From contig VYFT01000006.1 of the NCBI GenBank assembly GCA_009842245.1, positions 168,787-232,786 on the forward strand: 64,000 nt of DNA. The letters run 5' to 3'. A program made the position numbers and the translations under genes. The notes under the pieces were generated by a model. The model ran no database searches, had not been told where the DNA came from, and worked only from the letters and a program-made list of their open reading frames with translations. Numbering within the stretch: position 1 is the stretch's first letter; every line of letters starts with the position of its first letter. This DNA comes from Gammaproteobacteria bacterium (GTDB lineage: Bacteria > Pseudomonadota > Gammaproteobacteria > Pseudomonadales > Azotimanducaceae). Positions 18,617-27,948 of the stretch are shown one piece after another.

Positions 18617-19036
18617 TTACTTTTTTCCACCGTTCTCGGATTTCTTTCGCACGTAGAGGACGAGTTCGTGATCAATCAGTTCATACCCGTGTTGTTCGGC
18701 GATTTTTTGCTGTAGTTGTTCGATTTTCTCATCCACAAATTCAATCACCGTACCATGATCGACATCAACCATATGGTCGTGATGCGATTCAGGAGTAAGC
18801 TCATACACCGAGTAATCTTCTGCAAAGTTGTGTCGCTCCACGATTCCGCTGGCTTCAAATTGCGTGAGCACCCTATAAACCGTCGCCAATCCAATAGACT
18901 CGTCCATGGCTAATAGTTTCTTGTACACGTCTTCCGCAGAGAGATGGTGTGGATTCGCTTCTTCCAAAACTTGGAGCACACGCAACCTCGGTACGGTTAC
19001 ACGAAGTCCAGCTTCCTGAAGTTGAGATTTGGACAT
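18617..19036 (-). CDS. fur: Ferric uptake regulator Fur
   Basis: A 139-residue Fur-family iron-responsive repressor with an N-terminal winged helix (GLRVTVPRLRVLQVL, then GLATVYRVLTQFEASGIV as recognition helix) and a C-terminal dimerisation domain with the HHDHMVDVDHG metal site. The CxxC pair that binds structural zinc in E. coli Fur is missing, as it is in Pseudomonas Fur. The ribosome site GAGGG lies in a small palindrome, CCTC-ACGA-GAGG (19044-19055), that could fold over it. The usual divergent partner bamE is not adjacent; a YejF-like ABC gene is there instead. Confidence 0.95.
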   Translation of the reverse strand: MSKSQLQEAGLRVTVPRLRVLQVLEEANPHHLSAEDVYKKLLAMDESIGLATVYRVLTQFEASGIVERHNFAEDYSVYELTPESHHDHMVDVDHGTVIEFVDEKIEQLQQKIAEQHGYELIDHELVLYVRKKSENGGKK

Positions 19037-19145
19037 GTTTTACCCTCACGAGAGGTACTTTGTCTAACTAGTTTATAGCGAAATTGACGAAATCAAAAAA
19101 ATTGAGCCCCCCAAAGACTATCTTTTTGTGGAAAATTGTGTGTTC

Positions 19146-19181
19146 CCAACTCTAGTATTAGAGCCTTATGCTCAGAGTTGG
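19146..19181 (+). promoter_or_regulatory. Two-part hairpin in the leader of the YejF-like gene
   Basis: A perfect 8-base inverted repeat, CCAACTCT (19146-19153) and AGAGTTGG (19174-19181), encloses a second hairpin GAGC-CTTAT-GCTC (19161-19173). In RNA the two stems would stack with a 7-base bulge. It ends 38 bases before the GTG start of the ABC ATPase gene and lies in the 183-base gap shared with fur. It is not followed by a T-run, so a leader structure or operator is more likely than a terminator. Confidence 0.45.
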
Positions 19182-19219
19182 ATTCCTTTCGTCGAGAGAT
19201 TATCAGATAGAGAGACTAA

Positions 19220-20827
19220 GTGTCTAGTGTTCTAGAAGTAAAAGACCTTCGAGTGAGTTTCGGCTCCGAGATGGCTGTCGACGGAGTTTCGTTTTCCATA
19301 AATAAAGCAGAAACTGTGGCCCTAGTGGGCGAATCCGGCTCTGGGAAATCGGTCACGGCTTTGTCGGTGCTCCAGTTACTACCTTACCCCCTAGCGCACC
19401 ATCCATCTGGTAGTGTTCTCGTCGAAGACCAGGAAGTCATTGGTGCATCTCGCGACCAACTCCTCAAGATTCGGGGAGCTAAGGTGAGCATGATCTTTCA
19501 AGAGCCCATGACCTCCTTGAATCCTCTGCACAAAATCTCGAAACAAGTCGGTGAGGCTCTACGAGTCCATAAGGGGATGACGCGTTATCAAGCCCGTCAG
19601 AGGACTTTGGAACTACTACAACTCGTAGGGCTTCAGGATGCTGGAAGTCGTCTCGAAGCCTATCCACATGAGCTTTCAGGCGGACAACGGCAAAGGGTTA
19701 TGATCGCGATGGCGCTAGCAAATGAACCCAAATTGTTGATTGCGGATGAACCGACTACCGCATTAGATGTGACCATCCAAGCACAGATTTTGAAATTACT
19801 CGGTGAGTTGCAACAAGAGATGCAAATGGCAATGTTGTTGATAACGCACGACTTAGGAATTGTTCGCTCGGTCGCGCATCGTGTTTGCGTTATGAATGAC
19901 GGCCTAATTGTGGAACACGGTACCAATGCGGAGATTTTCGGGAATCCTCAACATGAATACACAAAACACTTACTAGCTGCGGAACCTTCCGGAGAACCAG
20001 CCGCGTCGAACAATTCTGCTCCAATTCGAGCTGAAGCCCGAAAGTTTACCGTGAGATATCCCCGTGGGAAGGGATGGTTTGGGAAAACAAAATACGTGGT
20101 TGCCGTTGATGATGTTGAAGTCACAGTGCGTGCCGGACAGACCGTCGGCGTTGTCGGCGAATCTGGATCTGGTAAGACGACGCTCGGCTTGGCGATGTTG
20201 CGTTTACTTGCAAGCGAAGGCGACTTGGAGTTCGACGGCGACGACATCCTTCCTTTGAAACGTAGAGCACTTACACAACTACGGAAAGATATGCAGGTTG
20301 TGTTTCAAGATCCCTATGGAAGTCTATCACCTCGGATGACCGTACAACACATAATCGAAGAGGGACTTAGAGTACACGTACGTGATTTAACTAGAGCGGA
20401 ACGGCAAGCTCAGGTCGCGGAAGTTATGACAGAAGTGGGGTTAGATCCTGAAACTATGGTTCGCTATCCTCACGAATTCTCCGGGGGACAGAGACAACGG
20501 ATCTCGATCGCACGCGCGATGATTTTGCGACCTCGGTTCGTAGTATTGGATGAACCTACCTCAGCATTAGATATGTCTGTGCAAGCCCAAATTGTTGATT
20601 TGTTGCGAGATTTACAACAAAAACACAATCTTGCGTACCTGTTTGTCAGCCACGACTTAAAGGTTGTCCGCGCGCTCGCAAACTGGTTGATCGTCATGCG
20701 AGACGGTCAGATTGTTGAGCAGGGCCCAGCAAAAGCTGTGTTTAACGCTCCAAAGACAGATTACGCCCGCGCTCTTTTTGGCGCGGCTTTGGATATGAAA
20801 GTCGACGAAGAGTTCGTCCGACAGTAA
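19220..20827 (+). CDS. yejF: Peptide-type ABC transporter, fused double ATPase (YejF-like)
   Basis: A 535-residue protein with two complete ABC ATPase domains in tandem. Each has a Walker A (GESGSGKS), a signature ([30 protein letters not shown]) and a Walker B ([24 protein letters not shown]). E. coli YejF (529 residues), the ATPase of the microcin C/peptide importer YejABEF, has this architecture. The signature and Q-loops ([22 protein letters not shown]) are of the dipeptide/oligopeptide class. The start is GTG. No permease or binding-protein genes lie next to it, so the substrate is unknown and the symbol reflects similarity only. Confidence 0.85.
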   Translation: MSSVLEVKDLRVSFGSEMAVDGVSFSINKAETVALVGESGSGKSVTALSVLQLLPYPLAHHPSGSVLVEDQEVIGASRDQLLKIRGAKVSMIFQEPMTSLNPLHKISKQVGEALRVHKGMTRYQARQRTLELLQLVGLQDAGSRLEAYPHELSGGQRQRVMIAMALANEPKLLIADEPTTALDVTIQAQILKLLGELQQEMQMAMLLITHDLGIVRSVAHRVCVMNDGLIVEHGTNAEIFGNPQHEYTKHLLAAEPSGEPAASNNSAPIRAEARKFTVRYPRGKGWFGKTKYVVAVDDVEVTVRAGQTVGVVGESGSGKTTLGLAMLRLLASEGDLEFDGDDILPLKRRALTQLRKDMQVVFQDPYGSLSPRMTVQHIIEEGLRVHVRDLTRAERQAQVAEVMTEVGLDPETMVRYPHEFSGGQRQRISIARAMILRPRFVVLDEPTSALDMSVQAQIVDLLRDLQQKHNLAYLFVSHDLKVVRALANWLIVMRDGQIVEQGPAKAVFNAPKTDYARALFGAALDMKVDEEFVRQ

Positions 20828-20847
20828 TTCACTATTAGGTAAACAAA

Positions 20848-21243
20848 ATGGCGCTAGAAATCTATTTAACCGGTGTCCTAGTCGATGACCAAGCCAAAGC
20901 TCTCGACTTTTACACCAAGAAGTTGGGATTCAACCTGAAGCACGATATTCCTGTGGGTGAATATCGTTATTTAACGGTAACTTCTAGTGTTGCGCCTGAC
21001 GGAGTTGAGCTACTATTGGAACCTAGCGCACATCCAGCGGTTCCTCCATTCAAGGAAGCATTAGTACGAGACGGTATTCCCGCGACTTCGTTTCGGGTAC
21101 GCGACCTAGAGTCAGTCTATGAACATTTATGTAATCAGGGAGTAGTCTTTGTTCGGGAACCGTTTACGGCCGGAGACACACAACTCGCGATCCTAGACGA
21201 CACCTGCGGAAATTTGATTCAGCTGATTCAATTCGAAGACTAG
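20848..21243 (+). CDS. VOC (glyoxalase/bleomycin-resistance fold) family protein
   Basis: A 131-residue single-domain protein of the vicinal oxygen chelate superfamily, with paired beta-alpha-beta-beta-beta units (FYTKKLGFNLKHDI in the first, CGNLIQLIQFED at the end). Such proteins include dioxygenases, glyoxalases and binding proteins. Its 20-base spacing after the YejF-like gene suggests co-transcription. It converges with the slipin gene, overlapping its stop by four bases. Function cannot be narrowed from sequence. Confidence 0.8.
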   Translation: MALEIYLTGVLVDDQAKALDFYTKKLGFNLKHDIPVGEYRYLTVTSSVAPDGVELLLEPSAHPAVPPFKEALVRDGIPATSFRVRDLESVYEHLCNQGVVFVREPFTAGDTQLAILDDTCGNLIQLIQFED

Positions 21244-22058
21244 GAAGTGCTCGAGTCGGAGTCGTCCGGAGACCCTGACTCATCACTAGTTGTATTTTTT
21301 TTGCTACCCTCTAAGGCTATCGACTGAACCACATCTAGCACGTTCATCGGAACTGGGAATACAATCGTCGACGATTTTTCACCAGCAATTTCCGTCAGAG
21401 TTTGAAGGTATCGTAGTTGCATCGACTCGGTCTGGGACGAGAGTTTTGCTGCAGCGTCCACTAAGCGAGCCGAGGCTTCGAATTCACCATCAGCGTGGAT
21501 GACCTTCGCCCGTCGTTCACGTTCCGCTTCTGCTTGTTTTGCGATCGCGCGGACCATGGTAGCATCGATATCTACATGCTTGATTTCGACATTTGCGACC
21601 TTTATACCCCATTGATCCGTTTGTTGATCCAGAATAGCTTGAATGTCTTCATTTAGACGATCGCGCTCGGCTAGTAATTCATCGAGTTCATGTTGTCCCA
21701 GTACAGAACGGAGGGTTGTTTGCGCTAACTGTTCAGTTGCAACCATGTAGTTTTCAACGTTAATGATCGCTTCTTTGGGTTTAAGCACGCGGAAGTACAA
21801 GACTGCGTTGACGTTCACGGAGACGTTGTCTCGAGTGATCAGGTCTTGCGACGGTACGTCCATCGTCACAGTTCTGAGGTCAACTCTGATTGCTCTTTGG
21901 AGGAATGGGATGATCACGATCAAACCCGGCCCTTTAACACTTTGAAAGCGACCTAAGAACAAGACTACAGCACGTTCATATTCAAGCATGATGCGTAAGG
22001 AAGCAAACAGTAAGAAAAGAATGATTACTGCGGTGACAAGTATGTAAGTCCAAGGCAT
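21240..22058 (-). CDS. Slipin/stomatin-like SPFH membrane protein
   Basis: A 272-residue protein of the SPFH (band 7) family. One N-terminal membrane helix (residues 4-22) precedes the SPFH domain with the usual EYERAVVLFLGRFQSVKGPG and DVPSQDLITRDNVSVNVNAV segments. An alanine-rich coiled region and a Ser/Asp-rich tail follow. It sits three bases after the NfeD-type protease gene, and slipin-NfeD pairs are known as partners across bacteria and archaea: the protease cleaves the C-terminal region of the slipin in Pyrococcus. The role in membrane domains is inferred. Confidence 0.92.
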   Translation of the reverse strand: MPWTYILVTAVIILFLLFASLRIMLEYERAVVLFLGRFQSVKGPGLIVIIPFLQRAIRVDLRTVTMDVPSQDLITRDNVSVNVNAVLYFRVLKPKEAIINVENYMVATEQLAQTTLRSVLGQHELDELLAERDRLNEDIQAILDQQTDQWGIKVANVEIKHVDIDATMVRAIAKQAEAERERRAKVIHADGEFEASARLVDAAAKLSSQTESMQLRYLQTLTEIAGEKSSTIVFPVPMNVLDVVQSIALEGSKKNTTSDESGSPDDSDSSTS

Positions 22059-22061
22059 AGA

Positions 22062-23432
22062 TTAAGTGATCCTCTCAACTTTTAAGGTAAGTCCGTCAAT
22101 TTCACGGACGACAACTTTGTCATCTCGTGTAAGCGGTACATCAGTTACGGCCGACCATGTTTCACCTTCGGCAAAAACTCGACCTTCGTCGGTGAAGTCT
22201 GCTAAAACCCTCGCCTGTTTGCCGATCAAACCGTCAAGCCCAGAAACCGGTCCTTTTTTACGTTGTTTCAACGCTGTGCGTATTACAAAAATCATAAGTA
22301 AAGCAGTTACGGTCGAAATTGCAGCGACGACTGCAAAAGAAATCTGGAAGGCGGGGACGTCGGTATTGTAGAGAAGCAATGACCCAGCAATAAACGAAAT
22401 GATTCCGCCGAGACCAAAAACCCCGTACGAGGGCGTAATGGCTTCGGCTACGAACAATATAACACCTACGACGAGCAATGCTAATCCAGCATAGTTTATG
22501 GGAAGTAGATGAAGCGCATATGCACCTAACACTAGACAAATGATTCCGAGAATCCCAGCACCACCGAGACCTGGGTTATAAAGTTCGATAATGATGGCAT
22601 TAATTCCTATGATAAGAAGTAAGTACGCAACATTGGGGTTGGTGATGATCTTTAGAAACTCATACACCCAACCGGTTTCGACCTCTACAACTGTAGCGTC
22701 AGCGGTGTCCAAGATGACAGTATTCCCTGCGACGTTTTCAACGCTCGTGCCGTGAATCTGTTCGAGGAGATCCTGTACGTTCTCCGCAATGTAGTCGGTG
22801 ACGTTGATTGCTAGTGCCTCAGACGCAGTTAGATTTGCCGCTTCTCGAACGGTCTGTTCCGCCCACTCCACGTTGCGACCTCGTAGTTCAGCTAAGCTCT
22901 TTATGTAGGCTACCGAGTCTTCCATCACTTTCCTATCCAACGCGGTAGCATCGTCCCCGGTCGCGCCATCGGACTCTTCCGATTCGTCTGGCGAGTCAGT
23001 TGTTCCGGGTAGTCCCGGTACATTGTTTGGTGTCGACCCCATCGAAACTGGCGTGCTTGAACCAATATTCGAGACTGGGCACATCGCAGAGATGTGGCTT
23101 GCATAAGAAAGGTAGGTACCAGCACTGGCAGCTCTCGCACCGTTTGGCGCAACAAATGTGCAGACTGGTACGGGCGATGACAGTATGTCTTGAACGATTA
23201 CGCGTAGGGAGTCAACCAATCCACCCGGCGTATCGAGTCGAATCACGACCAACTCAACACCATCTTCGGCAGCTGTTTCTAACGATTGGGTGATGTGGTG
23301 CGCTGTTGCAGGTCCGATCGCTCCTTCAATCGTTACTACTCTAACCTCGCTCGCAAAAAGTTGAAAGTAGCAAAGAAGTATGATTGCCGACACTATGAAT
23401 GAACGAACGAGAGTGCGAAATCGCGTCGACAT
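22062..23432 (-). CDS. NfeD-family membrane serine protease (long form, ClpP-like)
   Basis: A 456-residue NfeD1b protein: signal peptide, ClpP-like periplasmic protease domain, a block of four or five membrane helices and a C-terminal OB-fold domain (GKQARVLADFTDEGRVF onward). The predicted nucleophile is the Ser in AASAGTYLSYASH and the base is probably the Lys in AYIKSLAELRGRN, by analogy with the Ser-Lys dyad of Pyrococcus 1510-N. A low-complexity Gly/Pro/Ser/Asp insert of about 45 residues separates them. I prefer the ATG at 23432, with AAGGGTG upstream, over a TTG two codons earlier. Its partner slipin follows directly. Confidence 0.92.
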   Translation of the reverse strand: MSTRFRTLVRSFIVSAIILLCYFQLFASEVRVVTIEGAIGPATAHHITQSLETAAEDGVELVVIRLDTPGGLVDSLRVIVQDILSSPVPVCTFVAPNGARAASAGTYLSYASHISAMCPVSNIGSSTPVSMGSTPNNVPGLPGTTDSPDESEESDGATGDDATALDRKVMEDSVAYIKSLAELRGRNVEWAEQTVREAANLTASEALAINVTDYIAENVQDLLEQIHGTSVENVAGNTVILDTADATVVEVETGWVYEFLKIITNPNVAYLLLIIGINAIIIELYNPGLGGAGILGIICLVLGAYALHLLPINYAGLALLVVGVILFVAEAITPSYGVFGLGGIISFIAGSLLLYNTDVPAFQISFAVVAAISTVTALLMIFVIRTALKQRKKGPVSGLDGLIGKQARVLADFTDEGRVFAEGETWSAVTDVPLTRDDKVVVREIDGLTLKVERIT

Positions 23433-23537
23433 GATCAATGCGCACCCTTTAAACGATTCATGCTAAACCTGTTTCGTTTGCTAGTACGATATTGTAGCAC
23501 TCGATTGATATGTGTTGGGTTCAGTGTTCTACAAGAT

Positions 23538-23549
23538 ACACGTACGTGT
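23538..23549. promoter_or_regulatory. Perfect 12-base palindrome upstream of the NfeD-slipin pair
   Basis: ACACGTACGTGT is a perfect palindrome, 11 bases beyond the end of the DUF4258-type gene and about 105 bases before the nfeD start. Its place in the only gap before the protease operon makes an operator possible. No known regulator site is matched with confidence. Confidence 0.3.
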
Positions 23550-23560
23550 TCGCGACGGAC

Positions 23561-23920
23561 TTATCCTTCGGAATAAGTACTACCCTGTTTGTAGTCCAGA
23601 CGACCAGACTTCTTGAAACTATGCCAGACAGAGACCACTTTTTTGTTCAGCGGTTCGACTAGAACTACCACTGCATGTAATTTTTCGATAGTCTTTGGCG
23701 GATATCCTTGAGCGCGTAATTGTTTCAACTTTTTCTTGCTAATTGCAAAGGACATTTTCCCTTCGCCTCGATGGTTTCGAATATCGGCGTTATACAGGAC
23801 ACACTGAACAGTTTGTAAAGCGATACCACGCTGTTGCGCAGCTCTTTGAGCGTGTGGAGTCAAAGTGTAATTGCTGTGTAATTCGTCAGAAGCGTTCATG
23901 GGGAAATCACACTCAAGCAC
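23561..23920 (-). CDS. DUF4258-like small basic protein
   Basis: A 119-residue protein that resembles the DUF4258 group: an early LTPHAQRAAQQRGIALQTVQCVL segment ('HA..R...R.I....V...l'), a central basic part and a final strand VVVLVEPLNKKVVSVWHSF. A start at residue 9 (ATG at 23896) would give 111 residues and is at least as likely. Some DUF4258-type proteins resemble RelE-like toxins or RNA-binding folds, but no antitoxin gene is adjacent, so no toxin role is claimed. It lies alone between the PA0069-like gene and nfeD. Confidence 0.65.
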   Translation of the reverse strand: MLECDFPMNASDELHSNYTLTPHAQRAAQQRGIALQTVQCVLYNADIRNHRGEGKMSFAISKKKLKQLRAQGYPPKTIEKLHAVVVLVEPLNKKVVSVWHSFKKSGRLDYKQGSTYSEG

Positions 23921-24135
23921 GTACTCGAGAGATGCTTCGATTAGCTCTGTTGTGCCAGCAATTTAGACAGACAAAGTGCACAAAAGTTCATATCGACAGA
24001 CTTTCAAATTGCTCAAGTAGGTAGGTCGGTGCACTCGCATGGTCAGTTTGTTTTTATTGTTTGTCGAGACATAGAATGTAGTTTGTTTATGAACGAAACA
24101 GTGCATATGCGTACATTGGTAAGTACTGGTCTCAA

Positions 24136-25245
24136 TTGAATAAATCTCAATCGATAAAGGGTCGCGGCGCGATCACCAATCCTGGGTCTCGGTATCTGCG
24201 AACAGAAGTGTTGCCAGTTGATGATGGATGGTCGACGCTTCATGAACTTCGTTTGGAAGAATTAGCCTGTGCTCCCGAAACCGAATTACGCCCCGACAAG
24301 ACGACCAACATCATATCAACAAACGAATCTCCGGACATTCCTTTCAATCAGTCGATCAATCCGTACAAAGGATGCGAGCATGGCTGTGTTTACTGTTATG
24401 CACGTCCGACCCATGCATATCTCGACCTATCGCCGGGACTGGATTTCGAGACGAAGATCTATTACAAAACGGAGCCTGCGGAACGGTTACGCGAAGCATT
24501 TAGTAAAAAGTCCTATGTGTGTGAACCGATCGCGTTGGGAACGAATACAGACCCCTATCAACCTGCGGAGAAAAATCTATCTATTACCCGAAAGCTCCTA
24601 GAGACTTGTCTCGAGTTCCGGAATCCAGTAACTATCGTTACCAAGGGTGTATTGATTTTGCGAGATCTAGACGTTCTGAAAGAACTTGCAAATTTAGAAC
24701 TAGTTTCCGTTGCCGTCAGTGTTACCACTTTACAAAGTGAGCTTAAGGCTAAGTTAGAACCTCGAACCGCTTCCCCTGTAGCGCGCTTACGTGTGATTCG
24801 TGAGCTAGCTCAGGAACGCATACCCGTCGGTGTCATGGTCGCACCAATTATCCCATCACTTACGGATCACGAGATCGAAGAAATCCTTGAACAGAGTGCC
24901 CGCGTCGGTGCTCAGTTCGCCAGCTACGTGATTTTGCGTCTCCCACTCGAAGTAGCAGAACTCTTCGAGGCTTGGCTACAAGAACACTATCCGCTTAAAG
25001 CCAATCGAGTACTCAACCAAGTACGTGAAGTGCACGATGGTCAACTCGGTGGCTCAGGATTCGGAGAGCGCATGACCGGTTCTGGTGTATTTGCAGACTT
25101 GATTCGACAAAGGTTTAAGTCATCAAGGCAGAGATTGGGTTTGGTTGCTCCGCAACGCATGTTTGGTAAAACTGAGACTGGGTCAACCGCTCTTCGCACT
25201 GATCTGTTTAGGAGACATCGTGATGTCAGAGATTTATGGGATTAA
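24136..25245 (+). CDS. PA0069-family radical SAM protein
   Basis: A 369-residue radical SAM enzyme related to the PA0069/SplB-like group. The [4Fe-4S] cysteines are Cys80, Cys84 and Cys87 in GCEHGCVYCYARPTHAYL. A PLEVAELFEAWL region and a C-terminal basic tail follow. The reaction catalysed by this group is not established. The start is a TTG at 24136; it overlaps the stop of a possible 16-codon leader ORF beginning at ATG 24089 (TTGA junction), which might couple translation. No ATG in frame is available upstream. Confidence 0.85.
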   Translation: MNKSQSIKGRGAITNPGSRYLRTEVLPVDDGWSTLHELRLEELACAPETELRPDKTTNIISTNESPDIPFNQSINPYKGCEHGCVYCYARPTHAYLDLSPGLDFETKIYYKTEPAERLREAFSKKSYVCEPIALGTNTDPYQPAEKNLSITRKLLETCLEFRNPVTIVTKGVLILRDLDVLKELANLELVSVAVSVTTLQSELKAKLEPRTASPVARLRVIRELAQERIPVGVMVAPIIPSLTDHEIEEILEQSARVGAQFASYVILRLPLEVAELFEAWLQEHYPLKANRVLNQVREVHDGQLGGSGFGERMTGSGVFADLIRQRFKSSRQRLGLVAPQRMFGKTETGSTALRTDLFRRHRDVRDLWD

Positions 25246-25309
25246 TCAATTATTGACGTCGAACACTGTAACTAGCTGGACAAACAATGAATGACTCGAT
25301 CATAGGATC

Positions 25310-26149
25310 ATGACCAGAATCTTACTCTTACACCCAGGAGCTATGGGTTCTTCGTTGGGTAAAAATTTGGTGGAAAACGGACACGAGGTGCTTTGGGTGT
25401 CCGAGAATCGGTCAGCCGAGACCGAGGATCGGGCTGAACAGAACCAGTTAACCCAGACCAACACCTTAGCCGAAGCTATGCCGCGAGTTGAAGTGGTGTT
25501 GTCGGTGTGTCCTCCCGAGAATGCGATTGAAGTTGGTCGGGCGGTAGCCGACGCAGAGTTCAAGGGTACGTTTTGCGATGCGAACGCGATTGCTCCCACA
25601 ACAGCGCAAACTCTGCTCGACATCTTCGGTGAGCGTTATGTAGACGGTGGAATTGTCGGTCCTCCACCGCGTTCCCATGGACATACCCGGTTGTATCTTT
25701 CAGGTCCGAACGCGCACCAAATTTCGAATTTGTTTGAATCCTCTCGAGTACAAGTAGAGGTATTAAGGAACGAAGCACTTAGTGCATCCGCGATGAAGAT
25801 GTGTTATGCAGCTTACACGAAAGGATCGGCCGCCCTAATCTTGGGGATTAGAGCACTCGCGGAACACCATGGCGTTAGCGACGCATTGTTCGAAGAGTGG
25901 TCTCGCTCGCAGCAGTCGTTATGGGATCGATCGGAACGGATTGGTCCAGGTACCAGTCGGAAAGCATGGCGTTTTGCACCCGAAATGCGAGAGATCGCGA
26001 AGACCTTTGAAGGCGCAGAATTGCCTCCTGGTTTTCACGAAGCAGCTGCAGAAATTTACTCCCGGATGTCGTCGCTAAAACACGAGGAAGGAGTAGAAAC
26101 GGGCATCGTGTTGCAACATCTATTAAAACGGAGCACTACCAAGTCCTGA
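25310..26149 (+). CDS. NAD(P)-binding dehydrogenase-like protein with DUF1932 domain
   Basis: A 279-residue protein of the 3-hydroxyisobutyrate/6-phosphogluconate dehydrogenase superfamily. The N-terminal Rossmann domain opens with RILLLHPGAMGSSLGKNL (GxGxxG-like HPGAMGSS), and the C-terminal helical domain has KMCYAAYTKGSAALILG, typical of DUF1932. The catalytic Lys-type residue would be in this KMCYAAYTKG helix. The substrate is unknown. The gene stands alone on the plus strand and converges with the cinA-like gene after 34 bases. Confidence 0.8.
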   Translation: MTRILLLHPGAMGSSLGKNLVENGHEVLWVSENRSAETEDRAEQNQLTQTNTLAEAMPRVEVVLSVCPPENAIEVGRAVADAEFKGTFCDANAIAPTTAQTLLDIFGERYVDGGIVGPPPRSHGHTRLYLSGPNAHQISNLFESSRVQVEVLRNEALSASAMKMCYAAYTKGSAALILGIRALAEHHGVSDALFEEWSRSQQSLWDRSERIGPGTSRKAWRFAPEMREIAKTFEGAELPPGFHEAAAEIYSRMSSLKHEEGVETGIVLQHLLKRSTTKS

Positions 26150-26183
26150 TTGCACTCACTATTGCTCTAACTCCATCTTGTTC

Positions 26184-26942
26184 TCAACCAATGTCCCAGT
26201 CAAACGTCTCGGACATGGGATGAGATCCGAGTCTGAGTAGTGCCTGTTTGGTCATCTCGAAAGCTGCTATCAGTAGATCAGTGTCGGTTCCTCGAAAAAC
26301 GACCGAAGTACCGAATTCGCCGTCGCGTGAGAAAGGGTAGCTTCCAATTTCGACCTTTTGAAATGTTTGTTGCACTAGATCTAACTCGTGGGCTAAGTGA
26401 CTTTCTCCGAGTAGTACTTCTAAACTGCAGGAGAGCACAGGCGTGCTAGTGGCGATTTCGATCGTCGGCAACATAGCACGAAGAACACTTGGAATCCCCG
26501 CCATTACGTAGACATTTTCGAGGTAAAAACCCTGAGGACCACCAGTTAAGTTTTCAATTAAGCCCGCTCCTTGCGGTACGCGTGCCATACGCAAACGATT
26601 GGTTAACGTACTAGCCGGAATGGACGTACTTGACTTGATCCGGCTCGCAATGGTCTCGTTTAGTTCTAGGGGAACGCCAAATGCGAGTGCAATGCTCTCA
26701 GCAGTAATATCGTCGTGCGTCGGACCGATGCCACCGGTGGTAAAAACATAGTCGTATTTTTTACGAACTACATTTACTGTGTCTGCTATTGTCTGATGTA
26801 CATCCGGTAATACTCGCGCGTCAGCAACACGAACACCTTTTTTGTTTAAGTGTTTCGCAATGTATTGCAGGTTTGACTCACGTGTTCTACCTGAAAGCAA
26901 CTCATTCCCGATGAGTAAAACACAGCTTGTTATCTGTTTCAA
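26184..26942 (-). CDS. CinA N-terminal/MoaB-like molybdopterin-binding domain protein
   Basis: A 252-residue protein made of the COG1058 domain found at the N-terminus of CinA. It opens with SCVLLIGNELLSGRTRESN ('iGdELL.G...d.N') and contains FTTGGIGPTHDDITAESIALAFG, both diagnostic. The C-terminal nicotinamide-nucleotide deamidase domain (PncC) is missing, so this is the stand-alone form common in proteobacteria. In full CinA this domain hydrolyses ADP-ribose; activity here is inferred. Confidence 0.88.
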   Translation of the reverse strand: MKQITSCVLLIGNELLSGRTRESNLQYIAKHLNKKGVRVADARVLPDVHQTIADTVNVVRKKYDYVFTTGGIGPTHDDITAESIALAFGVPLELNETIASRIKSSTSIPASTLTNRLRMARVPQGAGLIENLTGGPQGFYLENVYVMAGIPSVLRAMLPTIEIATSTPVLSCSLEVLLGESHLAHELDLVQQTFQKVEIGSYPFSRDGEFGTSVVFRGTDTDLLIAAFEMTKQALLRLGSHPMSETFDWDIG

Positions 26943-27100
26943 TGGCTTAGTGAACTAGTTTATTACAACATGGTGTGTTGCAATTTTTCGAAAATTTTAG
27001 GTACGCTCTACTCTATTTTCCCTCAGAATGAGTGCTATGGACGTTTTGGTCGAAAACAGAGCAAGACTTAGATTGAAGTGATGCAATCGACATGCTCACT

Positions 27101-27118
27101 ATGAATTTAAAGATTCAT
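27101..27118. promoter_or_regulatory. Inverted repeat upstream of the sucrase/ferredoxin-like gene
   Basis: ATGAAT and ATTCAT, separated by six AT-rich bases, about 84 bases before the ATG of the downstream gene in a 258-base gap. A small operator is possible, but six-base arms may occur by chance. Confidence 0.2.
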
Positions 27119-27201
27119 GACTACTGTTTCTACAATGCTTGGACACACATTGATACAAACCTTATAGACTGCAGACAGAGTTCAACATTTGAAAGTAAGC
27201 T

Positions 27202-27948
27202 ATGATCGATAGAAGATCCTGTTCGGAGTATTCGTTAGAGCAGGGAGAGTGCATTCTTGGTACAGCACCCCGCGTAGATCTTTGGCTATTGCTCGAGCAT
27301 CCCCAAGTGTGGTCTCCAGATGCAATCGACACGGATACGTTACCCACGGATGTTCAACGATGGTTGCACAACACTGTCGACACGTTCAAACGAATAGGTA
27401 AATATCCACGTGTGCAAATGATTCGCAAAAGCCGTAATTTGCGATCAGCATTCAGTATGTTTATCGCACAATCAGGTTTGCTACGCTATCATTCAATGCA
27501 TTCCTACGATGAGATACTCGATCTATGTCCCGACAAGAATTTTGGCGAGAAGGTTGAGGAGAACAATTATTTCGTATGTACCCACGGGACTCGAGACCGG
27601 TGTTGTGCGAAACATGGACACCGCACTTGGACGGTTTTGAATGAACTATCGGATGGTCGAGCTTGGCAATGTAGTCATTTGGGCGGCCATAGATTTGCTC
27701 CTAATGTATTGGTTCTTCCCCAAGGTCGACTCTATGGTAGAGTTCATGCTGAAGAAGCCGAACGGTTTTACCGTCTGGTTGAAGACGATGAATTAGCGAC
27801 CAAGCACTTGAGAGGTCGTTCCGAGTACTCACCAGAAGACCAGGTACGGGAAGCTGGAATTGAACCAATACGAGGCAGTCCTATTCAGATTCGTGAGAGC
27901 TGTACGAAAAGAGAACTAAAGACCGTATACCCGTTTATTGAAACTTAG
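27202..27948 (+). CDS. Sucrase/ferredoxin-like family protein
   Basis: A 248-residue protein of the Suc_Fer-like family, thioredoxin-fold proteins related to [2Fe-2S] ferredoxins. The key region is VCTHGTRDRCCAKHGH at about residues 131-146, followed by WQCSHLGGHRFAPNVLVLPQ at about 172-191; the Cys and His residues here are the expected cluster ligands or redox residues. The family occurs in plants, actinobacteria and scattered proteobacteria, and its role is poorly known. It overlaps the convergent acyltransferase gene by 14 bases. Confidence 0.85.
   Translation: MIDRRSCSEYSLEQGECILGTAPRVDLWLLLEHPQVWSPDAIDTDTLPTDVQRWLHNTVDTFKRIGKYPRVQMIRKSRNLRSAFSMFIAQSGLLRYHSMHSYDEILDLCPDKNFGEKVEENNYFVCTHGTRDRCCAKHGHRTWTVLNELSDGRAWQCSHLGGHRFAPNVLVLPQGRLYGRVHAEEAERFYRLVEDDELATKHLRGRSEYSPEDQVREAGIEPIRGSPIQIRESCTKRELKTVYPFIET

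Noticed and set aside
18740..18800. Missing CxxC zinc pair in Fur as a sign of a defective regulator.
   Set aside because: Pseudomonas Fur lacks the same pair and is functional, so it is a normal lineage trait.
22062..23432. Suspected loss of the catalytic Lys in the NfeD protease (Gln in VEWAEQTVREA).
   Set aside because: The more likely catalytic Lys is the one in AYIKSLAEL, which is present, so the dyad appears intact.
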